Shown here piece by piece: positions 47,028 to 57,730 of a stretch of DNA of 64,000 bases. The translations under genes and the position numbers were made by a program. The stretch lies in the NCBI GenBank assembly GCA_964496275.1, contig CAZBYL010000001.1, positions 43,832 to 107,831 of the forward strand. The letters are read 5' to 3'. Source of the stretch: CAZBYL01 sp964496275. GTDB lineage: Bacteria > Synergistota > Synergistia > Synergistales > Synergistaceae. Each line of letters begins with the position of its first letter. Within the stretch, counting starts at the first letter, position 1. The notes under the pieces were generated by a model. That model worked only from the letters and a program-made list of their open reading frames with translations. It was not told the origin of the DNA and made no database searches.

Positions 47028-49691
47028 TTAAGCTGTCAGGCTTGAGAGATTTTCTGTAATGCGCTCTCTCTTAGCTTTATTGTCACTCAAGGCTGCTTTT
47101 TCTTTTTCTATTACTTCTGCGGGCGCTCTTTCAACAAACTGCGAGTTGGACAATTTTGTGTTGCTTTTCTCAATATCTTTGTCCAGTTTAGCAAGGTCTG
47201 TTTTCAGTCTGGCAACCTCTTTCTCAACATCCAGAAGTTCCCCGACAGGCAGATATACCTGCACATCATCAAGAACAGTTGCCAGGCTGCGCTCCGGTTT
47301 TGAATCGCAATCCGCGAAAAATTCTATTTTTTCAACCTTTGTAAGGAGCTTAATTTGGGTTTCGGTCTCTCTGAGCAGAGCAATCTTCTCTTCATTGTGG
47401 ACAGAGAAAACGACTCTCGGTATAGCCTGCTGAGGGGATATTCTGGCTTCCGCTCTGAGGTTTCTTACCGTGCGCACAACATTCTGGACAAAATCCATAT
47501 CAGCTATTACGCGCTCATCAATGTTGTCCAGTATAGGCTTCGGCCACTCATAGTGTTCTATAATATCTCCGCCGAATGGGAAAGCCTGCCAGAGTTCGTC
47601 AGTGACAAACGGGATTATGGGATGCAGAAGTTTAAGCACATCCATAAAGACAGCAAGCAGCACGGCCTGTGTCGTTTTTCTTCTTGCTTCCCCCTCATCC
47701 CCGCGCAGAGCAGGTTTTGAAAGCTCAAGATACCAGTCGCAGAGTTCGCCCCACGTAAAATCGTACATCAAGCGTGCAGATTCACCAAAGAAGTAACCAT
47801 CCAGCAGTCTGGTCATCTCAGCGGCAACCTGTGAGGTTCTGTTCAATATCCACTTGTCCTGAATCCTCAACTCGCAATCTTCCCACTTACGTTCCGGTTC
47901 TGCGTCCTCAAGGTTCATCAGTGCAAAACGGCTGGCATTCCATAGTTTGTTCATAAAGAGCCTGTAAGTTGATATTCTCTCCGTTGAGAGGAATATATCT
48001 CTTCCCTGAACAGTAAGCGCGGCCATAGTGAGCCTCAGGGCATCAGCACCGTAATCCTTCACTATCGTGAGAGGGTCAATGACATTACCCTTGGACTTGC
48101 TCATCTTCTGCCCTTTTTCGTCCCTTACAAGGGCGTGGATATAGACATCTTTGAACGGAACTTCGCCTTTCATACCTTCGAGTCCGAACATTATCATTCT
48201 GGCAACCCAGAAGAAAATTATGTCAAATCCCGTCACAAGCACGGAGGTAGGGTAGAACTTCTTAAGTAAGTCGGTATCATCCGGCCAGCCCATTGTCGAG
48301 AAGGGCCAAAGTCCGCTTGAGAACCAAGTGTCAAGGACGTCTTCATCCTGACGCAGCTCGGACGAACCGCATTTGGGGCACTTGTGCGGCGCTTCTGTGT
48401 CCACTATGATTTCTCCGCACTTGTCGCAATACCACGCAGGGATGCGGTGTCCCCACCAAAGCTGACGTGAGATACACCAGTCGCGTATATTTTCCATCCA
48501 CTGGTAATACACATTTGTCCACTGATCCGGAACAAACTTAATCTTCCCGGCCTGCACAGATGCAACCCCTGCATCAGCAAGCGGACGGGTGCGAACAAAC
48601 CACTGCTCTGAAAGGTAGGGTTCGATTACAGTATGACAACGGTAGCACTCTCCTACAGAGTGCTTGATGTCCTGTATACCGAGAAGAACGCCCTCTTTTT
48701 CGAGGTCAGCAACAATTTCTTCTCTTGCTTTAAAACGGTCCTGTCCGGCATACTTACCGGTATCGGCAGTCATAATACCCTGACCGTCAATAACCTGAAT
48801 CTGCTCCAAGTTATGCCTCTGCCCCACCAGGAAGTCGTTGGGGTCATGAGCGGGCGTAATTTTTACGCAGCCTGAACCGAATTCAGGGTCGACCATATTG
48901 TCTTCGATGACCGGTATAACTCTGTTCACAATGGGGACTATAACACTTTTGCCGACTAAGTGGCGGTTCTTTTCGTCCCTTGGGTGAATGGCAATAGCGG
49001 TATCACCGAGAATTGTTTCCGGACGAGTGGTCATGACTACAAGATGCCCATCCTCACCGGCAAATTTATATGCGACCTCGTAAAATTTCCCGTCATGTTC
49101 ATGATGTTCAACTTCGAGATCCGAAAGAGCGGTCTGACATCTGGGGCACCAGTTTATGAGATATTTGCCGCGATATATCAGGTCTTTTTTGTATAGCTCA
49201 ACAAATATCTTACGGACAGCTACAGAAAGACCTTCGTCCATTGTGAAACGTTCTCTGTCCCAGTCACATGATGCGCCGAGTTTCTTGAGCTGGTTGATTA
49301 TCGTACTGCCATACTGATGTTTCCATTCCCAAACTTTTTTTACGAACTCTTCCCTGCCGAGGTCATGACGTGTAACTCCCTCTGCAGCAAGCGAACGTTC
49401 AACAACGTTTTGAGTCGCAATACCGGCATGGTCGGTGCCGGGAAGCCAAAGAACCTCATAACCCTGCATACGCTTGGTTCTGCAAAGAATGTCCTGTAGC
49501 GTATTATCTAACGCGTGCCCCACATGAAGCGACCCCGTTACGTTGGGAGGCGGAATGACGATGGAGAATGCAGGCTTAGGTGACGATGGGTCTGCTTTGA
49601 AAAGTCCCTCCTCAATCCATTTTTCATACCATTTGTCTTCAATAGGAACAGGGTCGTAGCTTTTACCTAGTGTTATCTTCTCGGAATCCAT
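47028..49691 (-). CDS. valS: Valyl-tRNA synthetase
   Basis: Charges tRNA-Val. The 887-residue protein is a class I synthetase. The HIGH motif is HVGH in PPPNVTGSLHVGHAL (about residues 46-60), the KMSKS motif is in GQKMSKSKGNVIDP near residue 525, and the editing domain lies between. A zinc-ribbon-like WYCDKCGEIIVDTE plus CPKCGSSEL is seen near residue 415. The C-terminus has the family coiled coil (KEVARLKTDLAKLDKDIEK). It is followed by folC and preceded by the engB gene in the run. Confidence 0.98.
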   Translation of the reverse strand: MDSEKITLGKSYDPVPIEDKWYEKWIEEGLFKADPSSPKPAFSIVIPPPNVTGSLHVGHALDNTLQDILCRTKRMQGYEVLWLPGTDHAGIATQNVVERSLAAEGVTRHDLGREEFVKKVWEWKHQYGSTIINQLKKLGASCDWDRERFTMDEGLSVAVRKIFVELYKKDLIYRGKYLINWCPRCQTALSDLEVEHHEHDGKFYEVAYKFAGEDGHLVVMTTRPETILGDTAIAIHPRDEKNRHLVGKSVIVPIVNRVIPVIEDNMVDPEFGSGCVKITPAHDPNDFLVGQRHNLEQIQVIDGQGIMTADTGKYAGQDRFKAREEIVADLEKEGVLLGIQDIKHSVGECYRCHTVIEPYLSEQWFVRTRPLADAGVASVQAGKIKFVPDQWTNVYYQWMENIRDWCISRQLWWGHRIPAWYCDKCGEIIVDTEAPHKCPKCGSSELRQDEDVLDTWFSSGLWPFSTMGWPDDTDLLKKFYPTSVLVTGFDIIFFWVARMIMFGLEGMKGEVPFKDVYIHALVRDEKGQKMSKSKGNVIDPLTIVKDYGADALRLTMAALTVQGRDIFLSTERISTYRLFMNKLWNASRFALMNLEDAEPERKWEDCELRIQDKWILNRTSQVAAEMTRLLDGYFFGESARLMYDFTWGELCDWYLELSKPALRGDEGEARRKTTQAVLLAVFMDVLKLLHPIIPFVTDELWQAFPFGGDIIEHYEWPKPILDNIDERVIADMDFVQNVVRTVRNLRAEARISPQQAIPRVVFSVHNEEKIALLRETETQIKLLTKVEKIEFFADCDSKPERSLATVLDDVQVYLPVGELLDVEKEVARLKTDLAKLDKDIEKSNTKLSNSQFVERAPAEVIEKEKAALSDNKAKRERITENLSSLTA

Positions 49692-49736
49692 CCGGTCTTC
49701 CTCCTTGTTGAGTACGCCTGGTGGCCATACTCGAAT

Positions 49737-50432
49737 CTATTCCCCATCCCGACGGACCGGCCGTTCCGGCTCCTCGGGTTTACAGGTACGTTTGGCAATT
49801 CTCTTCGCTTCTTTTATTTCTTCTTGCAGATCAAGCTTTGACATTTCTTTCATAGCGTCCACAATACCGCATCGTAAGGATGTCATCTCTTTATCGTTTG
49901 TACCCGATGTGATGAAGGGCGGCAGCATTGAATCTATTCCAAGTTTCATGTGCTGCTGATAAAGTCCCTTTCTCTTACCGGAAGAAATCTTATCACCTTT
50001 TGTAAATACGACAAGCCTTGGCATTCCAAGCTGATCCAGCCAAGCTGTAAGCTCGTCATCATTTGCAAGAGGTCCGTGACGAAAATCCATAAGGTGAATT
50101 ACATAAGAAATATTTCTATTTGCGCTGAAATAATCGTCTATAAGCTTCCACCAAGACTTTCTTTCATCAAAACCTCTGGCTGCATAACCGTATCCCGGAA
50201 TGTCCACCAGATTAAACTTAAATCCATCTGCGTCAACCTTATAAAAATTTATGCTTCTTGTTTTACCCGGTTTTGCACTGACCTTTGCTATTTTCCGTTC
50301 AAGCAGTGAATTTATGAGTGTCGATTTACCGACATTCGACCTTCCGACAAAAACAACTTCCGGCTCATCCGACGGAGGCAGCTGAAGTTTATTAAATGCG
50401 GTGCAGTATAGCTCAGATTTCCATACAGCCAT
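49737..50432 (-). CDS. engB: Ribosome biogenesis GTPase EngB/YsxC
   Basis: Small GTPase needed for large ribosomal subunit assembly. The 231-residue protein has all G motifs: G1 FVGRSNVGKSTLINSLL, a G3 region DIPGYGYAARG, and G4 FTKGDKI. It has a longer charged C-terminal tail (about 35 residues) than usual. It is one base after lon on the same strand and precedes valS. The order clpX-lon-engB is common in bacteria. Confidence 0.96.
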   Translation of the reverse strand: MAVWKSELYCTAFNKLQLPPSDEPEVVFVGRSNVGKSTLINSLLERKIAKVSAKPGKTRSINFYKVDADGFKFNLVDIPGYGYAARGFDERKSWWKLIDDYFSANRNISYVIHLMDFRHGPLANDDELTAWLDQLGMPRLVVFTKGDKISSGKRKGLYQQHMKLGIDSMLPPFITSGTNDKEMTSLRCGIVDAMKEMSKLDLQEEIKEAKRIAKRTCKPEEPERPVRRDGE

Positions 50433-50433
50433 G

Positions 50434-52752
50434 TTATGCTGCCTTTCTCAAAGCCAGAGCAAAGACTTCTTCAATCCTGGACACATAGGAAATATCAATA
50501 TCTTTTGTAATCCAATCATTCAGTTCCTGAACATCTGCCTTGTTGTCTGCCGGAACAATAAGCTTTTTAATACCAAGCCTTTTGGCAGCCAGAATCTTCT
50601 CACGTATACCGCCTATTGGCAGAACGTCTCCATGCAGCGTCATCTCACCTGTCATAGCATAGGATACGTCAATCATACGTCCCGTAAGAGTAGAGCAAAG
50701 GGAGAGAGCAAGTGTGATTCCTGCGGACGGACCATCCTTAGGCACGGCTCCTTCGGGAACATGTATGTGAATATCATGTTTTTGCCACTCATAATCAGTG
50801 AGACAATAGGACTGGGCATTGGATCTCAGATATGCCAGAGCGGTTTGTGCAGATTCCTGCATAATATCGCCCAAATTACCAGTATAAGATACATGTCCGC
50901 TGCCGTTCATAACAGCCGATTCGATTATCATAACCGCTCCGCCTGCTTCTGTCCATGCGAGCCCCAAAGACGTACCGACCGTATCGGCATGAGGAATCTT
51001 TGTATTGTGAAGCTTAGGCGCGCCAAGCATCTCGGCTGCGTCGTTCTTTGAAATAACAATCTTTGCTTCTGTTGCCATTTCATTTTCCATTACACGCACA
51101 GCAACTTTTCTGGCAATTTTTGACAAAACCCTGTCGAGACCACGAACACCGGCCTCCATGGTATATGATGAAATGATGCTTTTTAGCACGACATCGGAAA
51201 TCGAGAGAGCCTTACCGTGCAAGCCATGTTCCCTTACTATTCTGGGCAACAGATGTTTTTTTGCAATCTTAACTTTTTCTTCCGCGACATAGCCGGGCAG
51301 CGCAATTATTTCCATTCTGTCAAGAAGAGGTTTGGGTATCGTGGATACGCTGTTCGCCGTGGTTATAAACATAACGCGGCTCAAATCAAAGGCAACTTCC
51401 AGAAAATTATCCGTAAATCCAAAATTCTGCTCCGGATCTAAAACTTCCAACAATGCGGACGCCGGATCACCCCGAAAATCAGTGCCGATCTTATCTATCT
51501 CATCCATCAACAAAACAGGATTGTTTGTTCCGGCCTGCTTTATCTTCTGTATGATTTTGCCCGGCAAAGCTCCGACGTACGTGCGCCTGTGTCCCCTGAT
51601 TTCCGCCTCGTCACGAAGTCCGCCCAAGGACATGTTGACAAACTTGCGTCCCATTGTCCTTGCTATTGATTTTCCGAGTGAAGTCTTCCCTACCCCGGGA
51701 GGGCCTACGAAGCAAATGACTTGAGCTCTCATATTTTCGGCGGCGAGTTTTCTCACAGCAAGGAATTCAAGGATGCGTTCCTTAACTTCTGAAAGGCCGT
51801 AATGGTCCTCTTCCAATATTTTTGCGGCATTTTTGAGGTCAAGCGTGTCCTCCGATGAGTTCATCCACGGAAGATCCATCATCCACTCAATATAGGTTCT
51901 GGCAACGGTAGCTTCAGGAGATATCGGAGCCATACGCGAATAACGTTCAATTTCTTTATCAAGTTTTATGCGAACATCATCCGGAAGGCTGCACTTTCCG
52001 GCTCTTTCCCTCAATTCGTCCGTTTCGTTTGACGGGTCTGCATCGCCCAGCTCGCCGCGTATAATTTTAAGCTGCTCCCTGAGGTAATATTGACGCTGTC
52101 CCTTATCCATCTCCGCTCTGACTTTTTCATGTATCTTGTGCTCAAGCGAAAGAAGTTCATTTTCGCTGCTCAGCATAATAAGCAGCTTTCTGATACGCTC
52201 CGTAACATCGGCTTCTTCTAAAATTATTTGCTTCTGCGACTGTTTGAGCGTAGTGTGAGACGCAGCTACATCAGCAAAAACATCGGCATTATCAATGTTA
52301 TCGACAGCACGAATTACGTCATCGGGAATTTTAGGGTTCAACTGAATATACATTTCAAGTTCTGAAAAGAGACTGCGCCGAAGCGCTTCGTTCTTATTTG
52401 AATACGTTCCGTTGACAGAGAGTATTTTTTCAACCTCCGCCTCAAAGAACCCGTCGGATGAAACGAACCTCTTAACCTTTGAACGCCACCCGCCTTCAAG
52501 AATAACCTTTAACGTGCCATCGGGAAGGCGTATTGTTTGCAGAATTTTACAGACAGTCCCTACCTTTTGCATATCCGCAGGGTTGGGATTATCATTGAAA
52601 CTATTTATTTGGGCAGTAATAAACAACAGCCTGTCACTAGAATTGGCCTCATCAACGGCACGAACAGAACGAGCCCTCGTAACAAACAAAGGCGCTATTA
52701 TGCTTGGAAATATAATCATATCCCTAACGGGTACAACAGGGTAAATAGACAT
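50434..52752 (-). CDS. lon: ATP-dependent Lon protease
   Basis: Cytoplasmic AAA+ serine protease that removes misfolded and regulatory proteins. The 772-residue protein has the LON substrate-binding domain, the AAA+ module with Walker A CFVGPPGVGKTSLGKSI and Walker B PVLLMDEIDKIG, and the C-terminal protease domain with the catalytic Ser in KDGPSAGITLALS and Lys further on. Its ATG overlaps the clpX stop by one base (TAATG), so translation is coupled. It lies in the run clpP-clpX-lon. Confidence 0.98.
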   Translation of the reverse strand: MSIYPVVPVRDMIIFPSIIAPLFVTRARSVRAVDEANSSDRLLFITAQINSFNDNPNPADMQKVGTVCKILQTIRLPDGTLKVILEGGWRSKVKRFVSSDGFFEAEVEKILSVNGTYSNKNEALRRSLFSELEMYIQLNPKIPDDVIRAVDNIDNADVFADVAASHTTLKQSQKQIILEEADVTERIRKLLIMLSSENELLSLEHKIHEKVRAEMDKGQRQYYLREQLKIIRGELGDADPSNETDELRERAGKCSLPDDVRIKLDKEIERYSRMAPISPEATVARTYIEWMMDLPWMNSSEDTLDLKNAAKILEEDHYGLSEVKERILEFLAVRKLAAENMRAQVICFVGPPGVGKTSLGKSIARTMGRKFVNMSLGGLRDEAEIRGHRRTYVGALPGKIIQKIKQAGTNNPVLLMDEIDKIGTDFRGDPASALLEVLDPEQNFGFTDNFLEVAFDLSRVMFITTANSVSTIPKPLLDRMEIIALPGYVAEEKVKIAKKHLLPRIVREHGLHGKALSISDVVLKSIISSYTMEAGVRGLDRVLSKIARKVAVRVMENEMATEAKIVISKNDAAEMLGAPKLHNTKIPHADTVGTSLGLAWTEAGGAVMIIESAVMNGSGHVSYTGNLGDIMQESAQTALAYLRSNAQSYCLTDYEWQKHDIHIHVPEGAVPKDGPSAGITLALSLCSTLTGRMIDVSYAMTGEMTLHGDVLPIGGIREKILAAKRLGIKKLIVPADNKADVQELNDWITKDIDISYVSRIEEVFALALRKAA

Positions 52753-54086
52753 TACACAACCTCTTTGTTTTCTCTTAGAGTCATTTCAGGTTTCGCAGTT
52801 CCTTCAACAACATCCTTCGTTACCGTAAGTTTTAATATATTGGAAGCATGTTCAGGCAGCTCGTACTGCATATCCAGCATCAATGATTCTAAAATTGTCC
52901 TGAGCCCTCTCGCTCCCGTATTAAGTCTTGCTCCCTTTTTGGCTATTGTTGCAATTGCATCGTCAGTAAATTCAAGCTCGATGCCCTCCAGAGAGAAAAG
53001 TTTTTTGTACTGTTTCACAGGCGCATTACGGGGTTCGAGGAGAATTTTAATAAGTGCTTCCTCAGTAAGCGGCTCAAGCGCAACAAGGACGGGGAGACGA
53101 CCTATAAACTCAGGGATAAAGCCATACGCCCTCAAATCATCCGGTTCAACCAGCTTCAGCAGCTGGGCAAGGTTTTCCTTGTTAACATTTGATGTCAGTT
53201 CTCCGCCGAATCCTATAGATTTTTCATTGGTTCTCTTGGCAATTATTTTTTCCAATCCGTCGAAAGCTCCGCCGCAGATAAAAAGGATGTTGCTTGTATC
53301 AATGGGAATCATTTCCTGACTCGGATGTTTTCTGCCGCCCTTTGGAGGTATATTTGCAATAGTTCCCTCTATTATTTTGAGAAGAGCCTGCTGTACACCC
53401 TCTCCGGACACATCGCGCGTAATAGAAACAGACTCCGACTTGCGGGATATCTTGTCGATCTCGTCAATGTATATTATCCCGCGCTGTGCTGCCTCAATGT
53501 TAAAATCGGCAGACTGAAGGAGCTTTAACAGTATATTTTCAACATCTTCACCCACGTAGCCGGCCTCTGTAAGCGTAGTTGCATCAGCCATTGCAAAAGG
53601 AACATTTAATTTTTTGGCAAGCGTCTGCGCAAGCAAAGTTTTTCCGCTGCCAGTCGGGCCGACAAGCAGGACATTACTCTTTGGCAGTTCTACGTCATCA
53701 TCGGAAACAGGGTGCATAATACGCTGGTAGTGGTTGTAAACGGCAACAGACAAAACTTTCTTAGCCTGATCCTGCCCTATGACATACTGATCCAGAAATT
53801 TCTTAATATCAGTCGGCTTGGGCAGTTCTTCCTTTGGGGTAAAGGAAGTATAATCCGGCTGCGCAGAATTTATTGAAGTATTTTTATTTTGTGCCGCATA
53901 AAAACCGCCATCTGTATTTTCATCACGAAGAAGAACATCGCAAAGATGCAAGCAGTCGGAGCAGATAAACGCACCGGCCATCCCGGCTACAAGCTTAGGA
54001 ACTTCATCCTGTGACTTGCCGCAAAAGGAACATCTTGGTTTTCTTCTTGGGTTATTATCCTTTTTACCGTTAGAATTTTCATACAT
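52752..54086 (-). CDS. clpX: ClpX, ATPase subunit of the ClpXP protease
   Basis: Unfolds proteins and feeds them to ClpP. The 444-residue protein has the N-terminal C4 zinc-binding domain (C19, C22, C42, C45) and Walker [19 protein letters not shown]. Walker B with sensor regions reads [12 protein letters not shown], and the ClpP-binding IGF-type loop is in [14 protein letters not shown]. The C-terminal domain has [16 protein letters not shown]. It follows clpP after 87 bases and overlaps the lon start. Length is normal. Confidence 0.98.
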   Translation of the reverse strand: MYENSNGKKDNNPRRKPRCSFCGKSQDEVPKLVAGMAGAFICSDCLHLCDVLLRDENTDGGFYAAQNKNTSINSAQPDYTSFTPKEELPKPTDIKKFLDQYVIGQDQAKKVLSVAVYNHYQRIMHPVSDDDVELPKSNVLLVGPTGSGKTLLAQTLAKKLNVPFAMADATTLTEAGYVGEDVENILLKLLQSADFNIEAAQRGIIYIDEIDKISRKSESVSITRDVSGEGVQQALLKIIEGTIANIPPKGGRKHPSQEMIPIDTSNILFICGGAFDGLEKIIAKRTNEKSIGFGGELTSNVNKENLAQLLKLVEPDDLRAYGFIPEFIGRLPVLVALEPLTEEALIKILLEPRNAPVKQYKKLFSLEGIELEFTDDAIATIAKKGARLNTGARGLRTILESLMLDMQYELPEHASNILKLTVTKDVVEGTAKPEMTLRENKEVV

Positions 54087-54173
54087 ACGTGAGACACCTC
54101 ATCACTTGTTTCAATATGTGCTGCATATATTTGAATAAGGGGACTCCCTGAGGAATCCCCTAAAATAATTTTA

Positions 54174-54758
54174 TTATCTGCTGGCAATAACTTTGTCTAC
54201 TATGCCATAAGTCACGGCTTCCTCAGCCGACATAAAATAGTCCCGGTCTGTATCCTTTTCCAACTGATCCAGGTTTCTGCCCGTATGCCTTGCCAATATT
54301 TGATTCAGCAATTTGCGTGTTTTTAATATCTCTCTTGCCTGTATCTCAATATCTGAAGCTTGTCCGCTTGCGCCACCCAGAGGCTGGTGTATCATGACTC
54401 TTGAATTCGGTAAAGCAATCCGTTTTCCGGGGGCACCCGCCGCCAACAACACAGCGCCCATACTGGCAGCCTGCCCTGTGCATATTGTTGAAACATGCGG
54501 CTTAATGTACTGCATAGTATCGTAAATCGCAAGTCCGGCAGTTACAACTCCACCCGGGCTGTTTATGTACAGGAATACATCTTTCTCAGGGTCTTCACTT
54601 TCAAGAAAGAGAAGCTGTGCCACGACAAGGTTTGCAACATCATCGTCAATCGCCGTGCCCAGAAAAATTATCCTGTCTTTCAAAAGTCTGCTGTAAATAT
54701 CGTAGGATCGCTCTCCTCTGCCCGACTGCTCTACTACCATCGGTATCAGGTAGGACAT
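54174..54758 (-). CDS. clpP: ClpP protease subunit
   Basis: Serine protease barrel that works with ClpX. The start at 54758 is chosen for a strong AGGGAGGGA seven bases upstream; eight upstream codons are rejected. The 194-residue protein shows the catalytic Ser in [15 protein letters not shown], the His in [14 protein letters not shown] and the Asp after. The N-terminal loop [20 protein letters not shown] is typical. It is the second gene of the run, 52 bases after tig. Confidence 0.98.
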   Translation of the reverse strand: MSYLIPMVVEQSGRGERSYDIYSRLLKDRIIFLGTAIDDDVANLVVAQLLFLESEDPEKDVFLYINSPGGVVTAGLAIYDTMQYIKPHVSTICTGQAASMGAVLLAAGAPGKRIALPNSRVMIHQPLGGASGQASDIEIQAREILKTRKLLNQILARHTGRNLDQLEKDTDRDYFMSAEEAVTYGIVDKVIASR

Positions 54759-54810
54759 AGTATCCCTCCCTCTCATATACAAATATCAAATCCACTGCTT
54801 CAGGAACAGG

Positions 54811-56163
54811 TTATGCTTCGGCAGGGGTTTCTTCTTTCTTCTCCTCAACCTCTTTGACTTTTACCTTGGTGATAATAAAGTCAACAGTCTTACGGTTACG
54901 AATCTTCTCAGCAATTTCAAAAAGGCGGTCTCTGTTGCCATACACGTAATCATGGAATTTATTTACGTCTATGCGTGATGCAATCGCAATGCGTTTTATT
55001 TCTGTCTCAAGCTCTTCGGGTGTCCACTCAATATTGTTGGCCTCGGCAATAGCTTCAAGGACAAGAGCCCTCTTTACCACACGCTGTGCAGCCTCTGCGA
55101 GCTCGGCTTCGTATTTTTCCTTCTCCATGCCGCTTTCCGCAAAGAAGTCCTCAAATGACATACCGGACTCACGCTTGATTCTGTCTTCCTGCTCCGCTCT
55201 GATGGCCTCTTTCTGGCGAGTGACCAAAGATTCGGGTACTTCAACTTCGGACGCATCTGTTATTTTCTTAACGGCAGAATCCTTAAGCGTATCTTCGCTC
55301 TGTCTGTCTGCGGAAGCAATAAGCTGATTTCTTACTTCCCCTCTGAACTCATCAACAGTCTTATGCTTGGACTGTGTGATGGATACAACTGTTTCATCCG
55401 TAAGCTCCGGTGTTTTCTTCGCCATTATGCCCAATATCTCGATATCATAACGCATAGCTTTGCCTGCAAGATCTTTATTTTCGTTGTTCTCTTCAACAGG
55501 GAAATCAACTACTACGTTGTCGCCGGGCTTCTTGCCGACAAGTCCGTCTACGATTTCAGGACGCATATTTTCCTGACCAAGGTTGATCTCTGTTTTCTGA
55601 TCCTTCTCCACTTCGTTGACAGTACCATCCGCATCAACAACATTAGACGTATACTTCACAGAAACATAGTCATTCTTCGTAATCTCTCTGTCTTCGTAAG
55701 TTGGCACAATTTCGCTGTGAACATCAAGTATACGAGCAATATTTTCCTCAACCAGCTCATCCGCAACTGTGTGTATTGTTCTCTCTGCTTCAATAGACTC
55801 AATTTCAGGGAATGTCACTTCAGGAGAGACCTCAAACGTAAGTGTGACTTCAAATGGTTTGCCGTCTTCCATTTCGCCAGGCTCAACACCGGGCTCAGCA
55901 ATTAGTTTAAGCTCATATTCTTCTATAACCTTATCTATTGCATCGGGAAGCAGATTTTCCATTGTTTCTGCATAAACACCCTTTTTGCCAAAATAAAGCT
56001 CTATCGTCTTCTTGGGGACATGTCCCTTACGAAAGCCTTTGATATTGGCTTTCTGTGAAAGATTTTTGTATGTTTTTTCTATTGCCTTATCAACATCTGC
56101 TGCTTCAAACACGGCCTTAACTACGATAATATTTTTCTCTTGAGAGATCTGTTCTGTTTTCAA
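54811..56163 (-). CDS. tig: Trigger factor
   Basis: Ribosome-bound folding chaperone with peptidyl-prolyl isomerase activity. The 450-residue protein starts with the ribosome-docking domain, where GFRKGHVPKKTIE replaces the usual GFRxGxxP loop. The FKBP-type domain (about residues 155-240, with DYVSVKYTSNVVDADG) and the helical C-terminal arms follow. The C-terminus ends in a Glu/Lys-rich tail. It is the first gene of the tig-clpP-clpX-lon run; a tig-clpP-clpX order is classical. A promoter lies in the 150 bases upstream, not resolved. Confidence 0.97.
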   Translation of the reverse strand: MKTEQISQEKNIIVVKAVFEAADVDKAIEKTYKNLSQKANIKGFRKGHVPKKTIELYFGKKGVYAETMENLLPDAIDKVIEEYELKLIAEPGVEPGEMEDGKPFEVTLTFEVSPEVTFPEIESIEAERTIHTVADELVEENIARILDVHSEIVPTYEDREITKNDYVSVKYTSNVVDADGTVNEVEKDQKTEINLGQENMRPEIVDGLVGKKPGDNVVVDFPVEENNENKDLAGKAMRYDIEILGIMAKKTPELTDETVVSITQSKHKTVDEFRGEVRNQLIASADRQSEDTLKDSAVKKITDASEVEVPESLVTRQKEAIRAEQEDRIKRESGMSFEDFFAESGMEKEKYEAELAEAAQRVVKRALVLEAIAEANNIEWTPEELETEIKRIAIASRIDVNKFHDYVYGNRDRLFEIAEKIRNRKTVDFIITKVKVKEVEEKKEETPAEA

Positions 56164-56318
56164 TTGATACTACCCCTTTCGGATTTTCTGCCAATCGCTG
56201 ACAATAACCGTAATATTCTATCACAAAAAATCACTTACAACACATAATATAATCACCATGCGTGATTTTTTGTTAATTGCCAAAGTAACTTAGACCCCTC
56301 TATCTTCTCACAGTTGCG

Positions 56319-56368
56319 GTAACTTTGACAAATTTCTCTCGGAGGTGCAGCCGTGATAACTTTGTCAA
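56319..56368. repeat. Two copies of a TAACTTTG(A/T)CAA repeat, left of the IS30 remnant
   Basis: GTAACTTTGACAAA at 56319-56332 and GATAACTTTGTCAA at 56355-56368. The same core recurs on the other side at 57376, 57562 and 57582. Their spacing and number do not fit a single pair of terminal inverted repeats, so the true transposon ends are uncertain. Confidence 0.5.
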
Positions 56369-56431
56369 GGCGTTATGATGTACTGCAATAGCAGTCCGGT
56401 CTGCTGGCCTTTGTACCGGGGTGATGTCATT

Positions 56432-57291
56432 ATGGCAAAGAAATTTACTCAGTTGACATTAGAGGATAGAGTGACTATTCAGAGTGCGCTTGCGGTGAAA
56501 GAGAGTTTTGCTTCCATAGCAAAAACTCTTGGCAAGCATCCGTCTACAATATCATCAGAGGTCAGAAAACGTGCTATTACAAAAAAGAGCGGAGGTGCGG
56601 GGGCAGTCTCTTTATCATATTTGTGCTACGGAAGAGGAAAAAGAACATGGGACAGTTCAAAGTGGATACCCGGTGTAGAGAGGGGCGTGACTACAAAACC
56701 TTCAATGAGTATATGAAAGACCATTGTGACTCTCCCATTGTTCAAATCGACACAGTAGAAGGAAGGAAAGGCGGTAAAGTTATGTTAACCATACACTTCC
56801 TTGAATCATCGCTCATGTTAGCTTACCTGAGGGACTCAAATGACTCAAACTCCGTCAGCAAAATATTCGATAACCTCTATTACACCCTTGGCGCTCAAAC
56901 ATATAACGAACTGTTCCACGTCATCTTAACAGATAACGGTTCAGAGTTCAGCAACCCTGCAGCCATAGAAGCCGGTCCTGAAGGTAACCTTGACTGCCGC
57001 GTCTTTTACTGTGACCCGTCTTCGCCGTATCAAAAGGGTGCGATAGAGAACAACCATGAACTAATACGCAAAGTATTGCCCAAGGGAATGAGCTTTGGTA
57101 ACTTTACGCAAGACGGTATAGCGGTACTGATAAACCACATAAACTCATACAAACGAAAAAAGCTGAACAGTCACTCTCCATATGACCTGTTCAGCCTTCT
57201 TCACGGGAAAGAAACATTGAAAGCACTTGGTATCTCAAGCATTTCTCCCAAGAACGTTACCCTAATCCCACCACTTATGTGGAAAGCATAG
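56432..57291 (+). pseudogene. IS30-family transposase, internally deleted and frameshifted
   Basis: The N-terminal piece (from ATG 56432) has the helix-turn-helix start TQLTLEDRVTIQSALAVKES and FASIAKTLGKHPSTISSEV. After KKSGGAG the frame breaks. The second frame begins near RKRKKNMGQFKVDTRCREGR and carries the DDE core, with DTVEG, LTDNGSEF and ENNHELIRKVLPKG, to the normal C-terminal end at 57291. The Cys-rich linker normally found between the two parts, of the order of 100 or more residues, is missing, so this is a deletion with frameshift rather than programmed frameshifting. The product cannot be active. It lies between the tig operon and the LysR gene at a change of base composition. 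Confidence 0.88.
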
Positions 57292-57375
57292 ATACAGGCA
57301 ACAATACGACTGTAACATAAAAAAGCGTAGACCGGCTACTATAAACATATATAACATAGTCAAAAACAGGGTCTT

Positions 57376-57595
57376 GATAACTTTGACAAAAACAAAGGTC
57401 AATTAAGAACCATAATGTTTGTGTGCACTAAAATAAAGCTCATTGAACTCCAAAAGCAAAATCAGCACAAAAACATCTATAAAAAGTAAATATCATTGAT
57501 AAACCGATATGCAATTGTAACCTGTTAAGAACAAGATTTTCTGACCTTAGGCTTGGGTCGCGATTACTTTGACAAAGTTGCAATTACTTTGTCAA
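57376..57595. repeat. Three right-hand copies of the TAACTTTG(A/T)CAA repeat
   Basis: GATAACTTTGACAA (57376-57389), GATTACTTTGACAA (57562-57575) and AATTACTTTGTCAA (57582-57595). The 57292-57730 gap otherwise holds AT-rich sequence and no gene; a short frame at 57569-57796 overlaps the LysR gene end and is not called. Confidence 0.5.
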
Positions 57596-57730
57596 TTCAC
57601 CTTTCAAAAAAATTGGAGTCCGATTATACGGACGCCGCGTAAATATGGCACAAAAAGGATAAGACACCTATTTCAGATTATCGACGAAGAATCTTTCCAG
57701 CTTGTCGAATGGAATCAAACCCACCTGATT

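Larger units (their letters stand above)
56319..57600 (+). mobile_element. IS30-family insertion remnant
   Basis: Region bounded by the repeats around the broken transposase. It has no passenger genes. The outermost repeat copies are taken as approximate bounds; no target-site duplication was identified with confidence. Confidence 0.6.

Noticed and set aside
56432..57291. Programmed frameshift in the IS30 transposase
   Set aside because: Roughly a hundred or more residues of linker are missing at the junction, so a slip alone would not restore a normal protein.
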